Assembly (NCBI GenBank): GCA_023935145.1
Contig: CM043702.1
Location: forward strand, 77,283,320 to 77,347,319
Source of the DNA: Bretschneidera sinensis
Lineage: Eukaryota > Streptophyta > Magnoliopsida > Brassicales > Akaniaceae
Direction of reading: 5' to 3'
Length of the DNA: 64,000 nucleotides
The translations under genes and the position numbers were made by a program. Shown in pieces: positions 1 to 11,419 of this stretch. The notes under the pieces were generated by a model that saw only the letters and a list, made by a program, of their open reading frames with translations, did no database searches and was not told the origin of the DNA. The number at the start of each line of letters is the position of its first letter. Positions within the stretch are counted from its first letter, which is position 1.

Positions 1-2335
1 AGAACTTGTTTACCAACCTTCGATAAGTTACCCCAGCCATTTTAAGGCCGAAGGGCATGACCTTGTAGCAGTACAAAAGGCTATGTTTTCTTGATAAGAT
101 TTGTACATAAGGATATGGTTGTAGCTGGAGTAGGCATCCATGAAGGTTAAGAGCTAGTGTCCCGATGTTTTGTCGACCAGCTGATCGATCCATGGTAGCA
201 GAAAGCTATCTTTTGGGCAAGCTTTCTTCAAGTCCATGAAATCGATGCAGATTCACCACTTACTATTGGGTTTCTTGACCATCACCACATTGGACACCCA
301 GTCAGAATAATCCATTTTTCGGACAAAGTTTGCTGCGAGCAGTTTGTCTACTTCAGCTTTGATGGCGGCTTGTAGTTTGGGGGCGAATGACCTCCTCTTC
401 TGGACGACCAGCCTGTGTTTGGATTCATGTTTTACCTATGTACAATCACCTCTGGGTTGATCCCAGGCATGTCCGAGATCGGTCAAGCAAATAGATCCTG
501 ATTCTTTCTAAGGAGGGAGAGTAGGGATCTTTTGGGCCCTTCCGAAAGGTTGGAACCGATATGGACCATTCGAGAGGTGTCTTCACTGAGGGAGACTGCA
601 GTCAGTTCTTCCATAGGCTGGCCTCTGGGAACTCTTACTTCATCCTTGAACTCTTCTTCCATAAGATGGAGGGCCTCCATCCTTTTTCCCCCTTTCACAA
701 CATTCACGTAGCAGGACCTAGAGACTAATGCTACAGACCTGGCACAGACCTTTTTGATGTGTCCTAAGGTTTTGATGATCTTGGTTATGGTGGCCTCTGG
801 GCCTCTTCGGCTGAGCCCTTCTTAGCTTGGCCCCGGATTTCTCCCAGGGGCTTGGTCTGTCTGGTTTTGACTAAGCAAATGCTCAGGACTTCTTCGGGGT
901 CATCTGGGCAATCCTTCTTGTCGTGGTCTAGTGTATTCTTTCAACTGCCCCTGCTAATAAGGGCATCAATTTGATGTTCTAGGGCCAAGTACTCTTCGGT
1001 ATCGTGCCTATGGTTTCTGTGGAATCAACACCACTTGCTCTGATCCTCGCTGAGGTGCAGCGACCTCGGAGGCCATTTGAGGATTGCTCTGTCTTGGAAT
1101 TGCATCTGGACGTTGGTTATGGATACGTTAAGGGCTGAAGCTCTCGAAGTGGCTGGGGGCTTTCTGCTTATTTTGGCGGAAAGGTCGCTTAGTTGGTTCG
1201 TGACGAGGACTGACAAGGTCCTTCCTTTTCTTCTCTGTGTCCGCTTCTCGTTCCCTTCAGACGGCTTGATCGTCTTTTGCCAGTATATACTTCTTGGCTC
1301 AGGCCAAAATCTCATTCATGTTGTTGGGTGGCCACTTGGTGAGCTTAGAGCTAAAGATTTTAGACATTGGAGTTAAGGTCAGGGATCTCCCAAGCGACGG
1401 TGTTGAACCTCGAGATGTTGACCTGGAGCCAGATGATTTTAAATAGGGATTCCGAGGTCATCTTAGGTCCCTTGCTGCTGAGGAAGTGGGATGCGAAGAC
1501 GTAGCACAACTCCTTGAAAGTGTTGATGCTTCCTGGTTTCAAACGAGAGTACTAAGTTCCAGCTGCCTTCTTAAGTGTCAGGGGAAATGCTCAACATATT
1601 ATGGGATCGGAATGTCGATGTAGTGTCATGGTAGTTTTATAGTGTTGGAGATGATCCAAGGGGTCTACCGAACCATCGTAAGGCTTAATTTGGGGCATTC
1701 AAAAGTTTGGTGGGAGTGGAGCTTCGAGGACCTCTTAGATGAAGGGCGGGTCCTGAACGTTGAGCTCGTCCAGGGCACTATGATTTCGACATTCGAGTGC
1801 TTTGTCAATTCGCTCCATTTTCTCGATCTTCCTGTCCGGGCCTAGGTTGCTCTTAGAGGGGTAGCTCCCTTTGGGTTTGACGGTGGGAGGTGGTGATGAC
1901 TCCATCATGGAATAGTTATCAATGGGGAGCCCATAGCTAGTAGGGCTCGTGCGTTTAGGATTTTGTCAAGAAAGCATGGGGGAGGGCTGGCCAACCCCTC
2001 TCCGGACCTCAGCGGTGAGGTTGTCTACTAGACACGAGAGTTTCACAAACTGTGCTTGAAGCATAGGAATAGTGGGATGCGTTGTGGCAGTACCTTGGAG
2101 GTTTTCTAATGGGTCGATCATCGTGTGGTGGGGGCGTTGGGTCCCGAGAAGGAGCTATGGGTCATCGCTAGAGGACCTTTGCTCAGACATAGCGGAGAGT
2201 CTTGACTTGAACCGTTGGTTATGCGCACTATTTTGTGTAGGTGCGGCGTTGGCCTCGACGACTGTTTTATCGGCGTGGCATGGCAACAAATGAGTTCTTT
2301 AGACTTCTTCGCTTTTATTATTAGCGAGAGATGAT
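1..2335 (-). pseudogene. Tat-type Ty3/gypsy gag-pol remnant, copy 1 (gag to N-terminal RT)
   Basis: Read on the minus strand from the PBS at 2356 leftwards. The gag C-terminal motif typical of Tat elements (HRNHRHDTEEY followed by LEHQIDALI) lies near 930-1030. The reverse transcriptase begins near 520 and runs off the window edge at the conserved RLVNK segment. The same sequence recurs at 30430-33294. Compared with that copy, about 490 bp covering the protease is missing at about 729, and a further 30 bp or so near 765. Frames are broken throughout, so no protein is expected. The family would encode capsid and replication enzymes; this copy can be at most a passenger. Lineage (Tat) is inferred from the gag and RT motifs; the Ty3/gypsy assignment is firm. 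Confidence 0.8.
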
Positions 2336-2337
2336 GG

Positions 2338-2356
2338 TTTCTCACGGACGACGCCA
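2338..2356 (-). other. Primer-binding site of Tat-type element, copy 1
   Basis: The minus-strand sequence immediately inside the LTR end at 2360 reads TGGCGTCGTCCGTGAGAAA. The equivalent site in the second copy (33277-33295) reads TGGCACCGTCCGTGGGAAA. Position and form (TGG start, a few bases after the LTR terminus) are those of a retrotransposon PBS. I did not assign the primer tRNA. Confidence 0.65.
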
Positions 2357-2359
2357 ATC

Positions 2360-3060
2360 TGTTGATGCAAAAAATGTGTTGTTGAGCTGGAGGTCAGTAC
2401 TTTAAGGGGAAGCCTGCACAAGGAAAACGGGATGAGCTAGAGAGTCACCGGAGGAGAGAGGGGGTGATGCCCTCGAGGACACTTTGATTCTCTTGTCAGT
2501 GCAAGTTTTTAGAGAAATGGTGATGCTTGGTGCTTTTCAATAATGTAATGGTGATTGTAGATGGTTTGGATTTACATATCTTGGCCTTTTATAGTGATTC
2601 AGAGGTGAGATTGTCCACATGCCAGGAATTGGGCAATCCCGGATATCCCATTCTGCCAATGGGGTCTAGTCGCGTATCCAGGGACTGTTGTGATCTCTGT
2701 AATCATGCCTACAAGTCTGTGTGAGAGAGTTCGGGGGAGGCAATGACTGCCCATAGTTTTCTCTATGTGTCGCTATACTGTTGGGCCAGAATGGTCCACG
2801 TGTCATTGTGTTGTTGGGTAAGAACTGTTCGCATGTCGTTGTGCTATTGGTTTAGGACTACCCATGTTCGCTATGCTATTGGATAGGGGGTTCATCCACG
2901 TGTCGTTATGCTATTGGGTGGTGCGTTTATTGGCTGTATCACATACCAATGAGCTTGTCGGTAGGAGAATCCATAGATTCAAACATGAGTTGAATCCCTC
3001 ACATCCATAAATATGCAAAACATAGTCATTTAGGATCTATAAGATGCCTTTTTCAAGGAT
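2360..3060 (-). mobile_element. Tat-type LTR, copy 1 (right edge uncertain)
   Basis: The LTR terminus is TGTTGATGC on the plus strand, which is the minus-strand 3' end ...GCATCAACA, directly followed by the PBS. A minus-strand TATA box (TATAAAAGGCC) lies at about 2583-2593, leaving about 230 bp for R-U5. The same LTR occurs at 33299-33351 plus 48745 onward, and a related one begins at 54402. Homology with the second copy continues past 3060 into an antisense PMD remnant, so the outer LTR boundary could not be fixed; 3060 is an estimate. Confidence 0.6.
2764..2925. repeat. Five degenerate 33-bp tandem repeats in the LTR
   Basis: The core TGTCGTTGTGCTATTGG recurs with its TGT start at 2768, 2801, 2834, 2865 and 2901, a period of about 31-36 bp. 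The second LTR copy has the same array at about 49095-49255. The array lies upstream of the minus-strand TATA box, where LTR enhancers usually lie. Confidence 0.75.
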
Positions 3061-4455
3061 CCTTGCACAAGCTAGCAGGATTTATGCATCATCAATGTCC
3101 CATGCTTTCTAGTAATGTTCCTTGCAGATTGGTCAGGAAGAAAACTAGCACCTAAATCTTGAATCCATGTATGGATTCTAAAAGATGTAACACCAATATC
3201 CAAGTTAAAGCCAACTAAGGTAGAGCTATGATTACCTTCTGACACCTGGCCACTCACAATTGTATTCCCATAAAGCGACGTAATTTAAAAGGAGGCTATT
3301 AACGATGCATCTATTTCGCATCAAATTACGACCATAGAAAATCAAAAGCAAACTTAAAGTTTCACTTTTGAAATTTAAAATATCAAGGAAAGATAAGTAC
3401 ACGCTATCAGATAAAGAATTTTGAAATCTTAAATTAAGCTTACCACTTATCAATTGCCTTATCATAAACCCTCGATTTCCAAAGATAAAGAGAAACCCTT
3501 TATTCTTTCTTCTTTCTTTGCATCATGTCCTTCATTCAGTACACATCAGTGGTTACCATCTTGAGATCTCACCCTCCTAGCGGAATCTCACAAATGAGTT
3601 CTTATTATGGTTCGATCAAAGCAGAGATAAACCCAATACCTTTATCTCGAATCCACATAGGGATGCCTCATTCCTATTAAGGTCTATGGTCACATCAGTA
3701 AAGAATTCTCTTGAAATCATGAATGACATTCCAATCACCCATGGTTCTACACTCATTTTCCAAAAGAGTGCTTTGAATCCATTTTCATGGACTAAGATCA
3801 TGGCCCAGCCTGGATACTTTCTTCAGTGACTAGTTAGATCAAGTAGCATTGGAGAAATAGGATTTACTCTAAAATGTAGGGATTTACGATTTCATGACCT
3901 AATGCAAAAATCCTCCCCAAATTGATTTTAAATTTAGTGGAGCATTAAAATACTTTTGGGCATAAAATTTTTCCACTCAAATTTGGAACCATGGCTACAA
4001 TCTTATGAGACCTAGCTGCCATAGTACGATTAAGGAATTTTGTATTATCATGGAATCCCAATTCAAATGTTAATATGGAAGAACTTCTTGATTATCAAAA
4101 GAAAAATAAGAAAAAATTCCCATTTAGCACCTTTATGGCAAAGCACAAAAATTCCACCATTGATGGCATCTAAAATGATGAATTTATAGTTTTCCTTGTG
4201 TATTGGTTGTACAAGTTTTTATTTTATTTTACTAGCACAAAAAAAAAGTGAAAAAGGTCTACAAATTGGCCATAACATTGGCCAATGGTGAAAAATAAGC
4301 CTTAGGACCCGTAGTGCTTGATCACTTATGTAGAAGCATGTTTAATATGTATGATCTTCTAGCTACTTGGGTCTCTTTGATCATTAGGTTCCATTATGTC
4401 TAGTTTAACTCTGGGCACATGCTTACCTTTCTTAACTCGGGTATGGTGGTTTACT
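3060..4455 (+). pseudogene. Plant mobile domain (PMD)-like remnant, antisense to the Tat element
   Basis: Plus-strand translation around 4090-4420 gives a recognisable PMD segment: FIVFLVYWLYKF, then LAITLANGEK, then VVLDHLCRSMF, spread over several frames. PMD (aminotransferase-like) proteins are known from plant genomes and as extra ORFs of Tat-lineage elements. Here the strand is opposite to gag-pol, and the remnant sits beyond the LTR. A parallel remnant is at 49400-51200, where it extends further; this one is cut off at about 4455. Upstream parts (3060-4090) are too decayed to assign. Confidence 0.55.
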
Positions 4456-4634
4456 TGGAAAAATAAGTTTGCCAGGAAAAATCGAAGAATACTTTCCTCT
4501 GTCATTAATAGGAAACTTGCAACAAATGTATTTTCCGTCCAAGTATACCAAGATACTGATTAGAGAAAAACAATTGAAGACTTCCTAAGGAATTCAAATA
4601 CAAACCAAGTAACTCATTGAAGTTAAAAGCTCTA
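4456..4634. other. Unassigned spacer before element A
   Basis: Homology with the second Tat copy stops near 4455 and element A's LTR starts at 4635. The 179 bp between them show no recognisable coding or structural feature. The last five bases, CTCTA (4630-4634), would be element A's left target site duplication. Confidence 0.5.
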
Positions 4635-5892
4635 TGATGAGAGTCATAAAATGCACCTTAACAGTACTTAATTGTTAGCATTTTAGGGCTAATCTAGGTT
4701 TTAATTACATTTTTATACGTTAACAACTCTAAAGTATTATTCTTTGATCATTGATCTATTTCGGTTCATTTTCAGGTACTTTATGCTCAAAAGAGGAGGA
4801 AAACTTATCATTGCTTGAAGTACAAAGACTCGAGGCATACAGAAGTGAAAGCATAGTTGTGGATGGGAAAATGAAGAAAAAACAAGTCTTGAGTGTGCGC
4901 GTTGCGGCCTAAAGATATCCAAGCCTCGGCCTCCAGAACCGAGCAAAAGAACAAGGAATAAGCTTCAGTGGAAGCCACGGCCTGGACTAGGCAGGGCCGC
5001 GGCCTCCAGCAAGGCAAGAAAACAAAGAAATAATGGAAGCCGCAGCACAAGGAAGGGGAAGCCGTGGCGCCCACCCAGTCCACTTCTCCGAGATATGACC
5101 TAATTAAGACTTTTTAAGCCCTAAAACACCCTTGGAACTTGTACATTATAAATAGACCACTTAGGGTTTGTAATTAAACATTCAATTAAGTCGGAAAAAC
5201 TCAGAGAAGCAGCCACATTCTCCTCCAACAAAGTGTTCAACCATGAGTTCCATGGCAAACTAATCTCCAAGCAAGGCGAAGGGATGATTCCCTAGGTGTA
5301 GTTGTTCTTTATTTTCCTTTATTGGTTCAGTCGTAATTGGGATTTATTGCCAAACATTGTTATCTGTTACTCTTTAATCTAATTATAAGTTTAGTCATGC
5401 TCTTCTTATGTCAAGATTGTTGGATGTGATTGAGTCCTGTAGATTTATATTTTAGGTTTGTCCATTACTACGATATTGTCATTAATGATATGTTGTCGTT
5501 TCTTGATAAACCTACAGGATAGGTCATGTGTGTTTAAATCGAAAGTAAGAGTAATTCATATCAATTACATTGGGGTTTATATATGCTTAGATTGAATATT
5601 TGTCGATTACCTGTTTGGGATGTGAAACTTGCAATTGAGATAAAAGTAACTGAATCAAGATTGGAATAAGGCAATGAACCTAGGGAGGATTCCTAGAACC
5701 TTGTTGTTTCTCTATTATAATTCTCAATTTATTTTCTCACAATTACTTCATTATCAAAATTCATATTTTCTCACTTGATTATTATCGTTTGTGTTTAGGT
5801 TTACGTCTTCTCTTGTAATTAACTTGTTTCCCTGTGGAATCGACACACCAAAGCTGTGCTACTACTTTCGCGTTACTCTTTGGGCATAATTA
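4635..5892 (+). repeat. 5' LTR of element A (1,258 bp)
   Basis: Starts TGATGAGAGTC and ends at ...GCATAATTA, the expected terminal CA having changed to TA. A TATA-like ATTATAAATAG lies at about 5146-5156. Relative to the 3' LTR (1,303 bp) and element D's LTR it lacks about 45 bp near 5390, where the copies carry an extra segment beginning TTTTCTCTTAATCCGG. The LTR supplies promoter and polyadenylation signals. Confidence 0.9.
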
Positions 5893-5897
5893 AATTT

Positions 5898-5914
5898 TGG
5901 TGCTGTTGCCGGGG
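5898..5914 (+). other. Primer-binding site, tRNA-Asp type
   Basis: TGGTGCTGTTGCCGGGG lies six bases after the LTR end. It matches the complement of the plant tRNA-Asp 3' end (TGGCGCCGTTGCCGGGG) at 15 of 17 positions; both mismatches are C to T. This primer is characteristic of Athila elements. The tRNA identity rests on my memory of the plant tRNA-Asp sequence. Confidence 0.8.
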
Positions 5915-6048
5915 AAACACACTTACATACAAGGAAGATTGTCAACTCTAAGACAAGACAGTACTATCGTTCTTTTCTTTAAGTTTTGATTTTCTGATTT
6001 TCTTTTATTTGTTATGTTTTATTTATTACCTTTTTACTTCGTTGGTGT

Positions 6049-7390
6049 ATGCTTAGACCGAGAGATTCGCGAGGTAGATTCATTAAGGGACCCGAAATAG
6101 AGATACCTTTTCCTTCCACGTCCATTAGTGAAACCTCGACTAGATCAAACACTAGTGTACACCCAACCGAGAATTTAGAAAATTTTGCTAACATGGCTGA
6201 AAACCCTAATGAGAATGTTGCTAGGACACTTAAAGATTATTTACATCCTAGCCGGACAGCCACACCATCATGCATTATGTTTCCAGCCAACATTTTCCAT
6301 CAAGACTTTAAAACAGGGATGATTCAATTACTCCCTACATTTCATGGATTGGAAAATGAAAACCCATATGTACACATTAGGGAGTTTGAGGAAGTAGTGG
6401 CGACTTTTCATAGTCAAGATGCAACTGATGATATTGTGAGACTCAAGTTTTTTCCTTTCTCTTTGAAGGATAAAGCTAAGAGTTGGTTATACTCACTGAG
6501 ACCACGATCCATTGGGACATCGAATGAGATGACTCAGGTCTTCTTTAACAAATACTTCCCTCAACATAAGACCAATGCTCTAAAAATACAAATCTCCACC
6601 TTTGCACAAAAGGAAAATGAGACTTTGTATTAGTCTTGGGAGAAATTTAAAGAGCTGTTAAGTATGTGTCCACACCATGGGTATGGGAGTTGGCGTATAG
6701 TGAGCTACTTTTATGAGGAACTTACCTATAGAGAGTGCCAATTCGTAGAGATGATGTGTAATGGTGAATTTCTACAAAAAGACGCTGATGAGGCCATAGA
6801 GTACCTCAATGAGATTGCTGAAAAAGCTCATGCTTAGACTGGACCTAGTGCTACTGAAAGCACAAATAGGTCACGACCTGTAAGAACCCCTAGTGGTGGT
6901 GGAATATACCATCTTAGGGAGGAAGACAACCTAAAAGCTAAGGTCGAAATGCTTACTAGGGAGTTAGAGGCGTTAAAAACTAAAAAGCCAACACACGTGG
7001 TTAATAAAGCCGAACCTTTGGAACCATGTTTTGTGTGTGGTGGGGTAGATCATCCCGCTCAAGAGTGCCCTACATTTGTTGATATGAGAGGGATGTATGA
7101 GGAACAATGTAATGCCTTAGGCATGTATAAGAAGCCTTATGCACCCTTCTCTAACACTTATAATCCGGGATGAAGAAATCACCCCAACTTCAACTGGAAA
7201 TCTGAAAATCAGCATCATGCATAACCCCTTAGATCATACCCAGCACCTTATCATGCACCCTCATCCTCTAAGAAGTCTATAAAAGACACCTTACATGCTT
7301 TGATGGAAGCACAAGGTAAGACAAACCAAAGGTGTGAGGCATTAATTACACAAGTGGTTGAGGAGAACAAAGAAATAAAAGGGCCAAGCG
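6049..7390 (+). pseudogene. gag: Athila-type gag (element A), broken
   Basis: Structural polyprotein that would form the cytoplasmic virus-like particle. Start ATG at 6049 (MLRPRDSRGRF) matches the start used in element C. The capsid-like retrotransposon gag domain runs from about residue 75 (LHPSRTATPSCIMFPAN) through FHGLENENPYVHIREFEEV and FFNKYFPQHKTNALK. A CX2CX4HX4C zinc knuckle (CFVCGGVDHPAQEC) lies at about 7030-7070. In-frame stops occur at 6631, 6835, 7171 and about 7222, and the frame shifts near 7390. The segment runs into the linker and protease at 7400. The decayed frame makes a functional protein very unlikely. Confidence 0.9.
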
Positions 7391-7399
7391 TCTAAATTA

Positions 7400-8635
7400 A
7401 TGGTCTCCTTAAGTGTGTCTGAGCAAGGGAAGTTCCCTTCCCAAGCTCAGTCCACACCCGATGGTCAACACATGGCACAAACAAATTTGGAAAATGTAAA
7501 TGCCATAGTGACAAGAAGTGGTAAGACCTTACACATCCCAACAACGAACAAAACCGAGGATGTGGAAAAGTGTGAAGGTAGTAGTGATGCTCAACTACCC
7601 AAGGACCCTAAGGTTATTAAGAGCCCTGTTAAGGCACCATTCCCTCAAGCCTTAAAATCAAACAAGAAAAATCTGGAGCTAAATAATGAAATCCTAGAGA
7701 ACCTAAGGCAAGTAAAACTGAATCTTCCACTTTTGCATATAATCAAACAAGTTCCTACTTATGCAAAGGTTCTCAAGGATTTATGCACAATTAAGAGGAA
7801 ACACCATGTAAATAAAACAACATTCCTAACTGAGCAAGTTAGTGCTTTAATTAAGCAAAGAATGCCCCCAAAATACAAGGATCCTGGCTATCCAACCATT
7901 GCGTGTAGTAGTGGAAATCATTTGGTTGGACAAGCATTGCTAGATTTAGGAGCTAGTGTAAATCTGATGCCATTTTCAATTTATTTACAGTTGGATTTAG
8001 GAGAGATCAAACCAACCACTGTGGTATTACAATTGGATAACCGTTTAGTCAAAGTACCCCGGGGTGTGGTAAAGGATGTTTTGATTCAAATTGATAAATT
8101 TTACTATCCTGTTGATTTCCTAATCCTTGATACTACTTCTACTATTGACACTAACTCTAAAATTCCTTTGATTTTGGGTAGACCTTTTCTTGCTTCTGCA
8201 AATGCTCTAATAAATTATAGGAATGGACTCATGAAGCTGTCCTTTGGAAACATGACCCTTGAAGTGAATATTTTCAATGTTGCAAAACAACCCGAAGACG
8301 AGGACGAAAACCACCAGCTTTACATGATCGAGTCACTCATCAATGAGGGAGTTTCCATAGCTCATGATTATGATCCTCTTGAAACTATTCTTGTTAATTC
8401 TGAGATTGATTTATTTGATAATAAAATTGATATAATTGATATTTGTGCTGTTTTTGATAAATCCCAGGATTATGGCACTCGGGCATGGCAACCGAAGTTT
8501 GAGGAGCTACCCGAAAGAAGTGAGAAACAAGTCCCCTCAAGTGTTGAAACACCTAAAGTCAAATTGAAGCCACTACCTAAGGGTTTAAAGCATGTCTTTC
8601 TCGGTCCAGGTGATACTTTTCCTGTTATTATCTAA
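7400..8635 (+). pseudogene. Gag C-terminus, linker and aspartic protease (element A)
   Basis: A 411-residue open segment in a different frame from gag. It holds a gag-tail/linker region, then a retropepsin-like protease with the active-site motif D-L-G-A-S (Asp182) followed by VNLMPFSIYLQL, and a flap-side segment ending ILGRPFLASANALI. The protease would cleave the Gag-Pol polyprotein. The rest (about residues 290-411) is the acidic linker leading to RT, with LKPLPKGLKHVFLGPGDTFP just before the stop at 8633. The protease domain itself has no internal stop. It is marked a pseudogene because it is cut off from gag and RT by frameshift and stop. Confidence 0.88.
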
Positions 8636-10090
8636 TCTAAATTATCTAAAACCCAAGGTAAGAAATTAATTCAAACTCTAAATGCACATAAATCAGCCTT
8701 AGGATGGAGCATGGCTGATTTAAAAGATATTAGTCCCCTGATTTGTTCGCATAAAATAAATTTGGATGAAGGAACTAGTCCTTGTAGAGATCCTCAATGT
8801 AGGCTTAACCCCACTATGAAAGAAGTAGTGAAAAATGGAGTGCTAAAACTGTTAGATGCGGGAATCATATATCCCATAACTGATAGTAAATGCGTAAGTC
8901 CTACACAAATCGTTCCTAAAAAGTCCGGAGTCATTGTGGTAAAGAATGACCTAGGAGATTAGTCCCTACCAAACTTGTGACCGATTGGTGTATGTGCATT
9001 TATTATAGAAAATTAAACATTGCCACCCAGAAAGACCACTTCCCACTCCCTTTTATTGATCAAATTCTTGAGCGTGTAGCTGGTCATCCTTTTTGCTATT
9101 TTCTAGATGGTTATTCTGGTTATTATCAAATTGAAATTGTATTAGAAGATCAGGATAAAACAACTTTCACATGTCCTTTTGGCACTTATGCTTTTCGTAG
9201 AATGCCATTTGGATTGTGTAATGCCCCTGCCACTTTTCAACGCTGCATGATGAGTATTTTTAGTGACATGGTTGAAAATTGCATGGAGATTTTTATGGAT
9301 GACCTAACTGTTTTTGGATCTTCATTTGATGCATGTTTAATGAATTTAGAAAAAGTATTAATTCGCTGTGAGGAGAAAGAATTGGTCATAAATTGGGAAA
9401 AATGTCATTTCATGGTATCATCCGGTATTGTCTTAGGGCATATTGTCTCTTCTAAGGGGATAGAGGTTGATCAATCTAAGATCAAATTAATCTCTAAATT
9501 GCCTACCCCTAAGATAATAAAGGATGTGAGATTTTCCTTGGTCATGCTGGTTTTTATAGGAGGTTCATACAAAACTTTTCGAACATATCTAGACCACTAT
9601 GTGCCCTCCTAGTTAAAGATACCCCCTTTGAGTGGACTCAAGCTTGTCAAGAGGCCTTTAAAACACTGATTGGCAAGCTTACTTCAGTACCTATAATGCA
9701 GTCACCTGATTGGACTTTACCCTTTGAAATCATGTGTGATGCTAGTGACTATGCTGTAGGTGCTGTTCTTGGACAGCGAAGGGAGGGGAAACCTTTTGTC
9801 ATTTACTATGCTAGTAAAACTTTAAATAGTGATCAAATGAACTACTCCACCACTGAAAAAGAATTGCTTGCTGTAGTATTTGCTTTGGATAAATTTCGTG
9901 CCTATTTAATTGGTTCTCCTATCCTTATTTTTATAGATCATGCAGCACTTAAGTATCTTCTTACAAAGAAGGATGCTAAGGTAAGATTAATACGATGAAT
10001 CTGACTCCTACAAGAATTTGACATCACCATCAAAGACAAGAAAGGAGTAGAGAATGTAGTAGCTGACCATCTATCGAGGCTGATTTTTTA
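8636..10090 (+). pseudogene. Reverse transcriptase and RNase H (element A)
   Basis: RT copies the RNA into cDNA; RNase H removes the RNA strand. Visible RT blocks are YRKLNIATQKDHFPLPFIDQ, FLDGYSGYYQI, MPFGLCNAPATFQ and the catalytic MDDL (Asp-Asp at 9298-9303, a variant of YxDD). RNase H follows at 9696-10080 with CDASDYAVGAVLGQ, STTEKELLAVVFALDKF and IFIDHAALKYLL, so all three catalytic acids appear present. Breaks: stop at 8633, single-base losses near 8958 and 9530 (compare element D), stops at 9996 and about 10088. The ORF pieces are otherwise long, indicating moderate age. Confidence 0.9.
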
Positions 10091-10106
10091 GGACACTTGC
10101 GATGAC

Positions 10107-11419
10107 ATGCCAATCAAAGATGACTTTCCCGATGAGCATTTACTCTTCGTTACTTCTCTACCATGGTTTGCTCACATCGTGAATTATTTGGCTACAGGTG
10201 AGATACCAATGGATTGGAGCACTCAAGATAAGAGAAAATTCTTATATGAGGTATGTAATTTTTATTGGGATGACCCCTATCTTTTCAAGTACTACCCTGA
10301 CCAAATTTTAAGGCATTGCATCCCTAATGAAGAGATTGCTAACGTCTTGGAATTTTGTCATTCCCAAGCTTGTGGAGGCCACTTTTCAATGAAAAAAACT
10401 GCTGCAAAATTTTTTTAATGTGATTTTTATTGGCTTACCTTGTTTAAAGATGCAAACACCCATTGTCGCTCATGTGAAAAGTGTCAAAAGTTAGAAGCTG
10501 TGTCTCGTCGAAATATAATGCCATTAAACCCTATTTTAGTAATTGAAATCTTTGATTGTTGGGGCATCGATTTTATGGGACCCTTTCCTCCTTCCTTCAT
10601 ATACCAATATATCATTGTGGCAATAGATTATGTATCTAAGTGGGTAGAGGCAGCAACTTGCCGAAGTAATGATAATAGAACGGTAATTAAATTCCTCAAA
10701 GAAAATGAGTTATCTCGATTTGGTATACCGCATGCTATCATTAGTGATCGAGGTACACATTTTTACAACCGTTCTTTTGAAGTATTGATGAGAAATTATG
10801 GGGTGTTACATAAACTTTCTACTGCCTACCATCCTCAGACTAGTGGACAAGTAGAGCTTACTAATAGGGAAATTAAACAAATCTTAGAAAAAATGGTTAA
10901 CCCGGATCGCAAGGATTGGTCTTTAAGACTAGTTGATGCGCTTTGGCTTACCGTACAGCCTTTAAAACTCCCTTAGGTATGTCACCTTATCGGCTTGTTT
11001 TTGGAAAGCCTTGTCACTTACTTTTCGAGCTCGAGTATCGAGCTTATTGGGCCATTAAGTCCTTTAATTTTGACATAGGAGAAGCGGGTAAGCTTAGGAA
11101 ATATCAGTTGACCGAGTTAGAGGAATTAAGAAACGATGCTTATGAGAATTCTAGAATCTATAAGACCAAGATGAAAGTATTCCGTGATAAAAGTATTTTG
11201 AGGAAAACATTTAAACCTAATGATCAGGTGTTCTTATACGATTCTAGACTCCATAAGCATCCCGAAAAACTTCGATCGAGGTGGACCGGTCCTTTTATGG
11301 TGAAAAATGTTTTTGAAAATGGAGTGGTAGAAATTGAGGATACTAGGGATGGTCAGATCTTTAAAGTAAACAGTCAACGACTTAAGGTCTTAATCGATAG
11401 ACAAGATCCGAAAGTGTAA
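10107..11419 (+). pseudogene. Integrase (element A), DD35E residues present, frame broken
   Basis: Integrase joins cDNA to the genome. The N-terminal zinc-binding part is seen as HCIPNEEIANVLEFCHSQACGGHF and CRSCEKCQK, split by a stop at 10416. The core has GIDFMGPF (Asp codon 10569), ISDRGTHF (Asp 10746) and GQVELTNREIK (Glu 10854); the last two are separated by 35 residues, the DD35E spacing. The C-terminal part (10943-11419) is in another frame after a shift near 10960 and ends in [21 protein letters not shown] and a basic tail. The stop at 11417 falls a little short of the end in element D. Confidence 0.9.

Noticed and set aside
3232..3465. Minus-strand ORF conserved at 49566-49799
   Set aside because: Conservation reflects the duplicated Tat flank as a whole. 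The PMD signal is on the opposite strand, and no domain is seen in this frame.
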